From: an uncultured Lachnospiraceae bacterium
GTDB taxonomy: Bacteria > Bacillota > Clostridia > Lachnospirales > Lachnospiraceae
Length of the DNA: 64,000 bases
Direction: 5' to 3'
NCBI GenBank assembly: GCA_910578605.1
Contig: CAJTQG010000006.1
Span: 1 to 64,000, forward strand
The position numbers were made by a program, and so were the translations under genes. Positions 46,163 to 55,022 of the stretch are shown here, piece by piece (position 1 is the first letter of the stretch; each line of letters opens with the position of its first letter). The notes beneath the pieces were generated by a model. The model ran no database searches. It was not told the DNA's origin and saw nothing but the letters and a program-made list of their open reading frames with translations.

Positions 46163-47989
46163 ATGAAAACCACGCGAGAGGATATTCGTAATATTGCCAT
46201 AATTGCCCATGTAGACCACGGCAAAACAACATTGGTGGACGAGCTTTTAAAACAAAGCGGAGTGTTCCGTCAAAACCAGGAGGTTTTAGAGCGAGTCATG
46301 GACTCCAATGATATCGAGAGGGAGAGAGGCATTACTATCCTGTCCAAAAATACAGCTGTCGTTTACAAAGACACAAAAATCAATATTATCGACACACCAG
46401 GTCATGCGGATTTCGGCGGAGAGGTGGAGCGAGTTCTGAAAATGGTAAATGGAGTAATCCTAGTAGTAGATGCCTTTGAGGGAGCTATGCCTCAGACAAA
46501 ATTTGTCTTGAAAAAGGCTTTGGAATTAAGTCTGCCCGTTATTGTATGTATCAATAAAATTGACCGCCCTGAGGCAAGACCTGATGAAGTAATTGATGAG
46601 GTATTAGAGCTTTTGATGGATTTAGATGCCAGTGAGGAGCAGCTAGACTGTCCCTTCGTTTTCGCATCTGCTAAAAACGGCTTTGCCGTAAAAGATTTAG
46701 ATGAGCCGCGGGAAAACATGATACCTTTATTTGAAACAATTTTAGATTATATTCCTGCTCCTGAAGGTGACCCAGATGCCAACACTCAGGTACTTATCAG
46801 CACTATCGACTACAATGAATATGTAGGCCGTATCGGCGTAGGCAAAGTGGATAACGGATTTTTAAAGGTAAACCAAGATTTGGTTCTTGTAAATGCCCAC
46901 GAACCTGACTTTAACAAGAAAATCAAAATCGGAAAGCTGTATGAATTTGACGGACTGAACAAAGTGGAGGTGACTGAGGCAGGAATCGGCTCTATCGTGG
47001 CAATCTCCGGTATCCCTGACATTAAAATCGGAGATACTATCTGTTCCCCAGAAAGCCCAGAACCAATTCCTTTCCAAAAAATATCCGAGCCTACTATTTC
47101 CATGCAGTTTATGGTAAACGACAGTCCTCTTGCGGGACAGGAGGGTAAATTTGTAACTTCCCGTCATATACGTGACCGTCTCTTCCGTGAATTAAATACA
47201 GATGTCAGCCTCCGTGTGGAGGAAACTGACACAACAGAATGTTATAAGGTTTCCGGCCGGGGCGAGCTCCATTTATCTGTGTTAATCGAAAATATGCGCC
47301 GTGAGGGTTACGAGTTTGCTGTAAGCAAGGCGGAGGTGCTCTATAAAACAAACGAACGAGGAAAAAAGATGGAGCCAATGGAAATCGCCTATGTAGATGT
47401 ACCGGAGGAATTTGCCGGAAATGTCATTCAAAAATTAAGCTCCAGAAAAGGAGAACTTCAAGGTATGAGCGCAGTCAGCGGAGGTTATCAGAGATTGGAG
47501 TTTTCCATCCCCTCCCGTGGACTTATCGGATACAGGGGAGAATTTATGACCGATACAAAGGGAAATGGCATTTTAAACACTACCTTTGACGGCTATGATG
47601 ATTACCGTGGGGATATGATGTACCGCAAACAGGGCTCCCTCATTGCCTTTGAGAACGGCGAATCCATTACCTATGGCCTTTTCAATGCCCAGGAGAGAGG
47701 CACCCTTTTTATCGGACCAGGTGAAAAGGTATACGCTGGAATGGTAATCGGTCAAACAGGAAAAGCGGAGGATATAGAGGTAAATGTGTGTAAGAAAAAG
47801 CAGCTTACCAACACCCGGGCCTCCGGCTCCGATGATGCCTTAAAGCTGACTCCTCCTAAAATCTTAAGCTTAGAGCAATGTCTGGAATTTATTGATACGG
47901 ACGAGTTGTTGGAAATCACACCAACCAGCCTTCGCATCCGCAAGAAAATTTTAGACCCCACTATGAGAAAACGTGCTTCAAGAAAATAA
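46163..47989 (+). CDS. typA: Translational GTPase TypA/BipA
   Basis: The 608-residue GTPase binds the ribosome and helps 50S assembly and stress growth. The G motifs are AHVDHGKTTL (G1), RERGITI (G2), DTPGHADFGGE (G3) and NKIDRP (G4). EF-G-like domains follow, with the TypA C-terminal domain ending in RIRKKILDPTMRKRASRK. The start is the second ATG, 9 bases after AAGAAGG; the ATG at 46154 directly abuts that site. A hairpin downstream overlaps the end of the convergent deacetylase gene. Confidence 0.97.
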   Translation: MKTTREDIRNIAIIAHVDHGKTTLVDELLKQSGVFRQNQEVLERVMDSNDIERERGITILSKNTAVVYKDTKINIIDTPGHADFGGEVERVLKMVNGVILVVDAFEGAMPQTKFVLKKALELSLPVIVCINKIDRPEARPDEVIDEVLELLMDLDASEEQLDCPFVFASAKNGFAVKDLDEPRENMIPLFETILDYIPAPEGDPDANTQVLISTIDYNEYVGRIGVGKVDNGFLKVNQDLVLVNAHEPDFNKKIKIGKLYEFDGLNKVEVTEAGIGSIVAISGIPDIKIGDTICSPESPEPIPFQKISEPTISMQFMVNDSPLAGQEGKFVTSRHIRDRLFRELNTDVSLRVEETDTTECYKVSGRGELHLSVLIENMRREGYEFAVSKAEVLYKTNERGKKMEPMEIAYVDVPEEFAGNVIQKLSSRKGELQGMSAVSGGYQRLEFSIPSRGLIGYRGEFMTDTKGNGILNTTFDGYDDYRGDMMYRKQGSLIAFENGESITYGLFNAQERGTLFIGPGEKVYAGMVIGQTGKAEDIEVNVCKKKQLTNTRASGSDDALKLTPPKILSLEQCLEFIDTDELLEITPTSLRIRKKILDPTMRKRASRK

Positions 47990-48036
47990 TAAAATACTTA
48001 CTCTCTACTGCTCTAAATTACTGCATATTACATGAC

Positions 48037-48071
48037 AAAAAATACTCCGTCATTTTACTGGCGGAGTATTT
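48037..48071 (-). terminator. Terminator overlapping the end of the deacetylase gene
   Basis: AAATACTCCG and CGGAGTATTT pair with a 12-base loop. On the minus strand the hairpin is followed by TTTTTTGTC, a good intrinsic terminator. Its first arm lies in the last codons of the deacetylase gene (stop at 48050). It may also stop typA transcripts on the plus strand. Confidence 0.7.
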
Positions 48072-48766
48072 GCTTTATCATAAAAATGATTCAACTTTGG
48101 TATGTCCTCTATTGTGACAAACTGATAGCCCTGCTCCTGCAGTTCATCTACAATCTGCAGAGCTGCCTGTACTGAAGTTGGATAAATATCATGGAGAAGA
48201 ATAATTCCGTCTGCTTTTGCCTTCTTTTTCACATGCCTCACAACAGAGCTGGTATTCAGCACAGACCAATCTAAAGGGTCAATTGTCCACAAAACCGGTT
48301 CCATATCTATAGCACATTCTAATTTATCATTCCAAGAACCATAGGGGGGACGAATGAAGTTTACCTTTTGTCCGGTAATCCTTTCTATCACTTCATTTGA
48401 CATCTCCACCTCCTCACATGCCTTTTCGTCCGACAGAGATGTAAGCTTTACATGATTGTATGTATGACTTCCAATACAATGTCCCTCCTGGTACATTCTT
48501 CTAACAAGCTCCTCATTTTTCTCCACATTTTTTCCAATCAAAAAAAAGGTGGCTTTCACTCCTCTTTCCTTTAAACCATCTAAAAGCTCTTTTGTATATT
48601 TTTCATGGGGACCATCGTCAAAAGTCAAAGCAATTTTCTTTTTCTCCCCTAAATTTCCCTGTTGAATTTCCCTTGTCCTATCTTTCATTCTTAGAGGCAG
48701 ACACAAAAAAAGCAGTAGCACATCTACATATAAAAGGAGCAATATCCAAACCTTCTGAATCTTCAC
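48050..48766 (-). CDS. Polysaccharide deacetylase (NodB family), membrane anchored
   Basis: The 238-residue protein has an N-terminal membrane helix (about residues 5-24) and a complete NodB domain: LTFDDGPHEKYTKELLD, SHTYNHV (HxxxH metal site), RPPYGSWN and ILLHDIYPTSV. It should deacetylate peptidoglycan or another surface sugar (PdaA/PgdA type). The start is a GTG preceded by GAGAGG. A hairpin of 18 bp separates it from the upstream larC gene. Confidence 0.92.
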   Translation of the reverse strand: MKIQKVWILLLLYVDVLLLFLCLPLRMKDRTREIQQGNLGEKKKIALTFDDGPHEKYTKELLDGLKERGVKATFFLIGKNVEKNEELVRRMYQEGHCIGSHTYNHVKLTSLSDEKACEEVEMSNEVIERITGQKVNFIRPPYGSWNDKLECAIDMEPVLWTIDPLDWSVLNTSSVVRHVKKKAKADGIILLHDIYPTSVQAALQIVDELQEQGYQFVTIEDIPKLNHFYDKANTPPVK

Positions 48767-48791
48767 TTTCCAAACCTCTCTCTTTGTATTA

Positions 48792-48853
48792 CTAAGGCGG
48801 TTAAATATGGAACAAATTCAAATTAGAAACACGCTCATATTTAACCGCCTTAG
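48792..48853. repeat. Perfect 18-bp inverted repeat between larC and a deacetylase gene
   Basis: Arms at 48792-48809 and 48836-48853 (CTAAGGCGGTTAAATATG and its complement) flank a 26-base loop. Both neighbours are on the minus strand. It probably ends the larC transcript, but there is no T-run after it. Confidence 0.7.
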
Positions 48854-48962
48854 AATGCTATCCTGTTACATTTTATGCATACTGCTTTTCCTGTATTCTT
48901 AAATCAATTAATCCATTTCTATTACTTCTTTTGTATTCACCATTTCCTTTACTTCATTTTTA

Positions 48963-50369
48963 TCATTCTTTTATCTGCTGCCTGACTTGAGCAATAGAGA
49001 GATTTTTTTCTCTGGCAATTCGTGCCAAATCTTCATATTCTATCTTCTCTCTTTTGACACCATACCCCTTAGAACACTTTACATGCACCTCACCATAAGG
49101 CGTTTGCGTTATTTTCTCCTCTCTTCTGAGCACATAACGACTACATACATATTCCCTGATTCCCAATGTAGATGTACACTGAAATATTAATTTTATCAAC
49201 CTTTCTTTTTCGTCGGGCTTACACAGACAACACAAAACAATTCCCGGGCGATTCTTTTTCATCTGAGCGCTAGTAGTATAAACCTCCAATGCACCATACT
49301 CTATTAGTTCACCTGTAGCAAAACCAATCTCCTCCGGCGTCATATCATCCAGATTACAACTCAATTCTACAATGGTATCCATCATACTGTCATTGTCAAC
49401 ATTCCCTGTACCTTCACCTTGATTCACATTATCGCTCATGCTCATTGACTGCTCTGGCTCCACTGTCTCCCCCATCATAACTCTCACACAGTTGGCAGCG
49501 TCAAAATCCTTATTTCCCATTCCATAGCCTGTTTTTTCCACACACATAACGGGAGAACTGCCATAGCGGGATACAAAATGTTTCAGCAGCGCAGCTCCTG
49601 TGGGGGTGCAAAGCTCGCCCTTTACATTTCCTCCATAAGTAGGCACTCCCTGTAAAATATATGCCGTGGCAGGTGCAGGTACTGGAAGGATACCATGGGC
49701 GCACTGCACCTGACCGCTTCCAACATGTACAGGAGATGCCAGGATTTGGGATGGAGATAACTCATATAACAGCCAACACACACCTACCACATCTGTAATG
49801 GCATCCATTGTTCCTACTTCATGAAAATGAATTTCATTGACAGGTTTTCCATGGGCAGCTCCCTCCGCCTGAGCAATCAGCTTGTACACTGCTGCCACAT
49901 CATCTTTTACCTTTTGGGGTACTTCAAGGTTGGAAATAATTGCTTCCACCTCCGTCATTCCAGTATGTATATGGGAATGATTATGACCATGGTCTTTATG
50001 TTGGTGCTCATGATGATGGTCATGACTATGCTCTTTATGTTGGTGCTCATGGTGATGGTCATGACTATGCTCTTTATGTTGGTGTTCATGATGATGGTCA
50101 TGACTATGTTCTTTATGTTGGTGCTCATGGTGATGATGGCTATGATTATGGTCAGCACTTATCTCTTCCTGTCCATCTACAAAAACTGCAACGTGGGTTC
50201 CAACAATTCCGCATTTTACACTTGGCTGTACTTTTACCTCCACATTGGGAATCCCTATATGATTTAACCGATTGATAAAATCCTCTGGGGCTGGATGCAG
50301 CTCCAACAATGCTGACATTAACATATCTCCTGCTGCTCCCATATTACATTCTATATACAATGTCTTCAT
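48963..50369 (-). CDS. larC: Nickel pincer cofactor biosynthesis protein LarC
   Basis: The 468-residue protein matches LarC (DUF111), which inserts nickel into the pincer cofactor of lactate racemase. It begins TLYIECNMGAAGDMLMSALLEL and has GKPVNEIHFHEVGTMDAITDVVG, CTPTGAALLKHF and a C-terminal half with LSCNLDDMTPEEIG. Both halves are one frame, unlike LarC1/LarC2 joined by frameshift in Lactobacillus. Residues 77-134 form a His-rich insert built from 13-residue repeats, likely a nickel store. larA, larB and larE are not in the window. Confidence 0.93.
   Translation of the reverse strand: MKTLYIECNMGAAGDMLMSALLELHPAPEDFINRLNHIGIPNVEVKVQPSVKCGIVGTHVAVFVDGQEEISADHNHSHHHHEHQHKEHSHDHHHEHQHKEHSHDHHHEHQHKEHSHDHHHEHQHKDHGHNHSHIHTGMTEVEAIISNLEVPQKVKDDVAAVYKLIAQAEGAAHGKPVNEIHFHEVGTMDAITDVVGVCWLLYELSPSQILASPVHVGSGQVQCAHGILPVPAPATAYILQGVPTYGGNVKGELCTPTGAALLKHFVSRYGSSPVMCVEKTGYGMGNKDFDAANCVRVMMGETVEPEQSMSMSDNVNQGEGTGNVDNDSMMDTIVELSCNLDDMTPEEIGFATGELIEYGALEVYTTSAQMKKNRPGIVLCCLCKPDEKERLIKLIFQCTSTLGIREYVCSRYVLRREEKITQTPYGEVHVKCSKGYGVKREKIEYEDLARIAREKNLSIAQVRQQIKE
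49993..50130. repeat. 39-bp tandem repeat coding the His-rich insert of LarC
   Basis: About 3.5 copies of a 39-bp unit (TCTTTATGTTGGTGCTCATG... on the plus strand) lie head to tail, starting at 49993, 50032, 50071 and 50110. The unit encodes HHHEHQHKEHSHD and differs by single bases between copies. Copy number may vary between strains. Confidence 0.85.
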
Positions 50370-50427
50370 ATTTTCCCTTTACCCTTCCTGTCATTCCAGT
50401 AAAATCTACCTAAACAGCAGCATTTTG

Positions 50428-51534
50428 TCACCTTCTCAGCTCTGCCATTTCCTTCATCATCTCTGGAATAGATATACCCTGTGGACAATGTGCTACACAA
50501 GCCTTACAATCCAGACAATCCTCCGGCTTCCCCTTGGAATCAATCCTGTCAATCTCCTGTAATGCCCATTTCCCATCCACCTTATAGCGGTTATAGATAG
50601 ACAGCAGCTTTGGAATATTAATGTTTGCCGGACATCCGTCTGTACAATACCGACAGGCCGTACAAGGCACCTGCACTTGATTGCGAAAAGCCCTGCATGC
50701 CTCAAATAATACTTTTTCTTCTTCTTTGGTCACTGCTCTCTCATCAGAAAACACCTGAATATTTTCCTGGATTTGTTCTAAAGTAGACATACCACTCAAA
50801 ACCACCTGCACCTGGGGCAAAGACTTCAGCCATCGAAATGCCCACGCACTATCACTCCACTCTGGCTGCTTCTCCTGCAATAATGCATCTGCCTGAGAGG
50901 ATAGAGCGGCAAGACGTCCGCCCCTGACTGGTTCCATCACCATAATAGGAATATTCTTTTCACACAATACTTCATATTCTGCCTTGGCTGAACCATACAG
51001 CCAGTCAAAATAATTTAGTTGAATTTGAGCAAAATCCCACTGGTGATGTGATGCAAATTTTTCTAGAACCTTTACACTAGCATGTGCAGAAAATCCTAAA
51101 TACTTGATTTTACCTGCTCTTTGCTGTTCTAAAAAATACTCGATGCAACCGCAATTTATGTAGTTTTCATAGACATTATCCGACACCGCGTGTATCAAAT
51201 AAAAATCAATATAATCTGTCTGCAGTCTTTCCAATTGTTCTTTAAAAACAGCCTTATAATCTGGGTTGGCATGGTATAAAAATTTCGTTGCTAAATAGAA
51301 GCTGTCCCTGCTGTATTTCTCCATTGCCTTTCCAAGAAACTTCTCTGATTCCCCACTGTGATATACATAGGCAGTATCATAGTAGTTAATCCCCTGCTCC
51401 ATGGCATAGTCTATTATCTCCTGCGCCTTCTCATAATCAATAGGTGTATCTGGCTTGTCAGAATGAACTGGCAGCCTCATATTTCCCATTCCAAGACAAG
51501 ACAATGAAATATCCTTAAAATTTCTTTTTATCAT
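50428..51534 (-). CDS. Aldo/keto reductase with C-terminal 4Fe-4S ferredoxin domain
   Basis: The 368-residue protein has an AKR barrel with the catalytic residues in YYDTAYVYHSGESEKFLGKA (Asp, Tyr) and the FYLIHAV block. It ends in a bacterial ferredoxin-like domain with two Cys clusters: CTACRYCTDGCP and CLDCKACVAHCP. This group is common in anaerobes and its substrates are unknown. No strong ribosome binding site is seen (GGGT 8 bases upstream). A palindrome lies about 125 bases ahead. Confidence 0.9.
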   Translation of the reverse strand: MIKRNFKDISLSCLGMGNMRLPVHSDKPDTPIDYEKAQEIIDYAMEQGINYYDTAYVYHSGESEKFLGKAMEKYSRDSFYLATKFLYHANPDYKAVFKEQLERLQTDYIDFYLIHAVSDNVYENYINCGCIEYFLEQQRAGKIKYLGFSAHASVKVLEKFASHHQWDFAQIQLNYFDWLYGSAKAEYEVLCEKNIPIMVMEPVRGGRLAALSSQADALLQEKQPEWSDSAWAFRWLKSLPQVQVVLSGMSTLEQIQENIQVFSDERAVTKEEEKVLFEACRAFRNQVQVPCTACRYCTDGCPANINIPKLLSIYNRYKVDGKWALQEIDRIDSKGKPEDCLDCKACVAHCPQGISIPEMMKEMAELRR

Positions 51535-51885
51535 AGTTTATACCCATGTAAATGGCAAGCTTGCCTGCCATACTGCCCATTCATCCAAATAATGATTTCA
51601 CTTACCTTCCAGATTTGTCTTTTCATTACTAATCTTACTAATCATTATTATATTTACAATTCACTTAGTGAACTAATAAAAATGAAAAAGCAGTATACAT
51701 TATCCTTTCTTTTATAATTTCATATTTTCGTTATGTTTTATTTGTGATAGTATTTCTTAATTTCATAGTTCCTTCCTGTTTCCAAGGAAATTATTTTACT
51801 TATATTTAATATATTACTTGCTGCCTTCTTGATTTTTAAATTTATAACGCATATTTGCGCCATAGGCGTTTAGGCTGTTATGCTG
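51535..51885. other. 350-base AT-rich intergenic region
   Basis: It separates the aldo/keto reductase start from the end of the ATPase gene. It contains the palindromic site at 51647-51672 and a small GCGCC/GGCG(T) hairpin near 51856-51868 close to the ATPase stop. Nothing else is seen. Confidence 0.4.
51647..51672 (-). promoter_or_regulatory. Possible promoter and operator of the aldo/keto reductase gene
   Basis: On the minus strand a TATAAT (51647-51652) is preceded by the palindrome TTCACT-n-AGTGAA (51660-51672), which would sit in the spacer. A dimeric repressor could bind there. The -35 box is weak. Confidence 0.4.
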
Positions 51886-53175
51886 TTACAGATTCCAGAT
51901 GGCATATAAGGGCATATCATATATGCCATCCTCACTGGCTGCTCTGCCACATGTAATACGCAGCGCCATAGGGGTTTTATATCTTCCCTTATATACTTTT
52001 AGACTCTGGGCTTTATTGTTGCCGTACAAATTGACTTCTATAGGAATCACCACACCGGAGTCCTCAAAAATAAATTCTATCCTTGCAGTTGCATCAGAAG
52101 TCCAATAGTACACTTTTCCTACATTTTGATTAAATAAAAGCTCCTGAAAAACAAATTGTTCCGTCAATGATTGATTATGACTTGTAAATACATTGGCTCC
52201 CCTTCGTAAATCCTGATACTCAATTTCATACAAATAAGACAACATCCCAACATCTACCATAAATACTTCAAAGGACTTAATATCCTCCTGTCCGAATAAA
52301 GGCGCTTCTCCTTCCTTGATCCGATTCACCTTGTAGATAAATCCTGACTTCACCAGCCAGTCAACCGCTTCATAGTATTCCCTGGAACGAGCAGTCAGCT
52401 TTACCGTCTGATATTGAAACTTCTTATTCTCTTTGTTCAACTGGTTTGGAATACTATCCCACACCTGCAATACCCGATTGCGAAGAGAATCGTTTTCAAT
52501 CTCCCCGATTGCCTTTGAGTAACTTTGGAATATTTTTGCCTTCACTTGATTTACCTTCTGGAAATCCATAGTATCAATCCAGCATTTTACCGCCTCCGGC
52601 ATACCGCCCACCAAATAATAAATCTCCAGATATTCCTCTAAATGTGTTACCAGCTCTTCTCTTAGAGGTTCCTCCCTATATTTTTCAATGCGTTCGCAGA
52701 GCACAGCCTCCTTATTTTCAATTAAAAATTCACTAAAGCTTAGAGGATATAGATGTAAAATCTCCAATTCCTCCTCCCAGTCATAGTCCCTGAAAATTAC
52801 CGATTCCCCCTTAGCGGAGGTGGCTGTCACATAAAATTCAGTCAAATATCGGCTGATAAAAGACAAAATAACTCCAGGCTTAGAAATGGAATGTATATTT
52901 TCCAAAATCAACAATGTACTTTTCGGGTTAATCTGTTCACCGCTGAATACCTCCAGCATTTTTACAATCTGGTTTTTATCCATCTCCCCGTTAAACAACA
53001 TTCTTCCATATTCCTGGGTTTTAAAATCAATAGATACCTTATTTTCAAAAAAACCATCAGCAAAATCCTCTACCAACCAGGTTTTTCCAACCCCTTTGGC
53101 TCCGCAAATCACTAATGGCTTTCTGTCCTTCTTCTGCATCCATTTCGCCAGGTCGTTCATACATTCACGATACAT
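51886..53175 (-). CDS. ATP-binding protein (AAA_14 with DUF4143)
   Basis: The 429-residue protein has an N-terminal AAA_14 ATPase domain with Walker A GAKGVGKTWLVEDF. Walker-B-like LLILENIHS and a sensor region (FYVTATSAKGES) follow. Residues of about 200-429 match DUF4143 (VGGMPEAVKCWI, then TEQFVFQELLF and YYWTSDATARIEFIF). These proteins are widespread in anaerobes and their role is unclear; a regulatory or DNA-binding function has been proposed. The ATG has no strong ribosome binding site (GGATTTGG). Confidence 0.85.
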   Translation of the reverse strand: MYRECMNDLAKWMQKKDRKPLVICGAKGVGKTWLVEDFADGFFENKVSIDFKTQEYGRMLFNGEMDKNQIVKMLEVFSGEQINPKSTLLILENIHSISKPGVILSFISRYLTEFYVTATSAKGESVIFRDYDWEEELEILHLYPLSFSEFLIENKEAVLCERIEKYREEPLREELVTHLEEYLEIYYLVGGMPEAVKCWIDTMDFQKVNQVKAKIFQSYSKAIGEIENDSLRNRVLQVWDSIPNQLNKENKKFQYQTVKLTARSREYYEAVDWLVKSGFIYKVNRIKEGEAPLFGQEDIKSFEVFMVDVGMLSYLYEIEYQDLRRGANVFTSHNQSLTEQFVFQELLFNQNVGKVYYWTSDATARIEFIFEDSGVVIPIEVNLYGNNKAQSLKVYKGRYKTPMALRITCGRAASEDGIYDMPLYAIWNL

Positions 53176-53265
53176 ATTTTATACCAAATCCTTCAAACAC
53201 AAGCAGCTTTGAGTATAAAAGGCTACGTCCAGCAAGGAAACCATATCCGCTTATATTGGAAAGAT

Positions 53266-53329
53266 GCAAACACAACAGGTGAAAGATATGTGTTTGCCTT
53301 TATCCCTTTCTTATATATTTCTTTCACCT
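53266..53329. promoter_or_regulatory. Two overlapping alternative hairpins
   Basis: Arms GCAAACACA/TGTGTTTGC (53266-53274 and 53289-53297) and AGGTGAAAGA/TCTTTCACCT (53277-53286 and 53320-53329) are both perfect. They interlock, so only one can form at a time. They lie between the DUF4250 stop and the ATPase start. Confidence 0.4.
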
Positions 53330-53361
53330 TATCTCATGTAGACCTTTGCTTCCTACTTCCG

Positions 53362-53547
53362 TTACACAAATTGATTTCTCTTTTCATCGTACACATAGTT
53401 AATATTGCGCAGCTTTCCAGTAACATTATTCACATCCACTCCGAAATCGTGACAAAGCTCTGTAATACTGCTGTAGTTATCTCTTAGCTGGGTATTTACA
53501 AAGCTTAAAAGCATTACTGGGTCCTTTGGCATATCTAATATTGGCAT
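53362..53547 (-). CDS. DUF4250 domain-containing protein
   Basis: The 61-residue protein matches DUF4250 in length and sequence: LPxDPVMLLSxVNTxLRDxYxSLxELC near the start and IxYxYDxxxNQFV at the end. It is a small cytoplasmic protein found in Clostridia with unknown function. The start is the ATG after GGAAGGTGG, seven codons inside the longer frame. It has a predicted promoter about 300 bases upstream and so a long leader. Confidence 0.8.
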   Translation of the reverse strand: MPILDMPKDPVMLLSFVNTQLRDNYSSITELCHDFGVDVNNVTGKLRNINYVYDEKRNQFV

Positions 53548-53988
53548 AATACCACCTTCCTGAGGCATAATACTGCCTCTAACTCCTAAAAATCTTTTTG
53601 GTACAGAGAATGATTACTTTGAAAGCCTTACCTTTTCTCATACATCACTGTACTTTTATACGAATGCATATACTGATGCACTGACATGCCCTTACAGAAG
53701 AATCCTTGATGAGGGCTGAAAAATCAATGGTACATCACATAAAACCAGGCAATATTCCAGTTGTTTTCCTTTCACATCAGTTCATCAGTAAAACAATTTT
53801 CCATACCTGCCACACTATCCCAATCCATAGTATGGTACAAGTAATAATTGTATCCAAATTTTCCCCAATTGACAATACTTTTAAACTGTAAATTTGTATT
53901 TTTTCTGTATTCTTTTTCTTAAATACTAATATAATACTAATAAGGAGCAGCCTTTTGTATTGTTCCTGCTATTTTCATGGATTCCCAA
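53548..53988. other. 440-base intergenic region upstream of the DUF4250 gene
   Basis: The region holds the predicted promoter at 53847-53875 and then about 290 transcribed bases without a credible gene. An 18-codon frame (MDWDSVAGM...) lies there, without a ribosome binding site. It could be a long leader or a small RNA. Confidence 0.4.
53847..53875 (-). promoter_or_regulatory. Predicted promoter upstream of the DUF4250 gene
   Basis: TTGTCA and TACAAT are separated by 17 bases on the minus strand, about 300 bases before the DUF4250 ATG. The boxes differ from consensus by one base each. No intact gene lies between. Confidence 0.5.
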
Positions 53989-54993
53989 TTAAATCTTTAA
54001 TATGGGATGTCTTATCACTGTTTTCAGCCTCTCTGGAGCAGTTCTTCTTGCATCACTTAAATAAATTTCATGATGAAACCTTTCCTTAGAAATATCTAGC
54101 CCATATCCCATTTCATCTATATATTGTTGCATCCTTTCAATGGTAGCCGGCTCATTGTCATAGGCCCCTATATGCATACACTGCACACATAAGCCTTCCT
54201 TGTAAGTTAGGTATTCTACTTTTGAATAATCTCTGTTCTTTTTCTTCTCCGCCTCCTTTATTGCCCACTTAAAGTCTTCCTCTGTCACAAAATCCGGCAG
54301 CCGAATAAGTGATATAAAATTTAAATCCTCCTTGCGGTTATAATCCATATCCATACCAGCTTGACCATTCTGCCACCATAACCCCTCCAAGGGTGGTACT
54401 ACATAATCAAAATACCCTTCTATCTGATGATTTCCCTTTTTGCTCATCTTTATGGTAAATGCGATTCCATACAACAACTCAATGGATAATTTGTATTCTC
54501 CCCCCTCCTTATTGGGGTCTCCCTTCCCCCTAACTGCCAAATAATTCATAGTTGGCACCTCTACTATTTCCGGCTTATTTTTTGGCATATAAAATTCTTT
54601 GTATTCCTTCTTATAATCAAAGGAGGCCTTTGAAGTCTTAGCTTTTTTATTTTCTTCCTTTGTTTCTTCCTTTACTTTCTTCACTTTTGGTTTAGGTACA
54701 GGCAGCTCCTCACACGTTGCTTTGACAAATTTTGTCAAATACTCCTTATTGTCAATATCCTCCATCAAAAAATATGGCTTTGCTCCCTTATAAGGCGGCA
54801 TAAGCTCCAAATCCGGTGACAATTGCTCCCCCGCCTTTGTAACCTTGACAAACAACTGATTCTCACAAATCAGGGCAAATATTTTACCATCACAGTACAT
54901 TCCATATTCCCCAAACATTTTTCGATAAGTAATATGACCTGCCTTCTCCAATTGGTTTGCAATATATGCAACAAATTCTTCTTTAGATGCCAT
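53989..54993 (-). CDS. TfoX N-terminal domain fused to GyrI-like ligand-binding domain
   Basis: The 334-residue protein starts with a TfoX/Sxy N-terminal domain (residues 1-105: ITYRKMFGEYGMYCDGKIFALICENQLFVKVT). A Lys-rich linker at about 105-125 follows. A GyrI-like/SOUL-type small-molecule-binding domain spans about 125-334 (IVEVPTMNYLAVRGKGDPNKEGGEYKLSIELLYGIAFTIK). No DNA-binding domain of its own is visible. AAAGGAGG precedes the ATG. It follows a WYL regulator gene by only 29 bases on the same strand, so the two form a unit. What ligand is sensed is unknown. Confidence 0.82.
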   Translation of the reverse strand: MASKEEFVAYIANQLEKAGHITYRKMFGEYGMYCDGKIFALICENQLFVKVTKAGEQLSPDLELMPPYKGAKPYFLMEDIDNKEYLTKFVKATCEELPVPKPKVKKVKEETKEENKKAKTSKASFDYKKEYKEFYMPKNKPEIVEVPTMNYLAVRGKGDPNKEGGEYKLSIELLYGIAFTIKMSKKGNHQIEGYFDYVVPPLEGLWWQNGQAGMDMDYNRKEDLNFISLIRLPDFVTEEDFKWAIKEAEKKKNRDYSKVEYLTYKEGLCVQCMHIGAYDNEPATIERMQQYIDEMGYGLDISKERFHHEIYLSDARRTAPERLKTVIRHPILKI

Positions 54994-55022
54994 TATTGTT
55001 CTCCTCCTTTCAATATACTTAT

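Noticed and set aside
49993..50130. Possible CRISPR array because of regular repeats
   Set aside because: The 39-bp units are contiguous, without spacers, and code for His-rich protein.
49821..50275. Open frames of 111 and 148 codons on the plus strand inside larC
   Set aside because: They only mirror the His repeat on the opposite strand; repeated codons keep several frames open. LarC is the real gene.
53209..53487. 92-codon plus-strand frame across the DUF4250 gene
   Set aside because: It runs antisense to a recognised gene and has no ribosome binding site.
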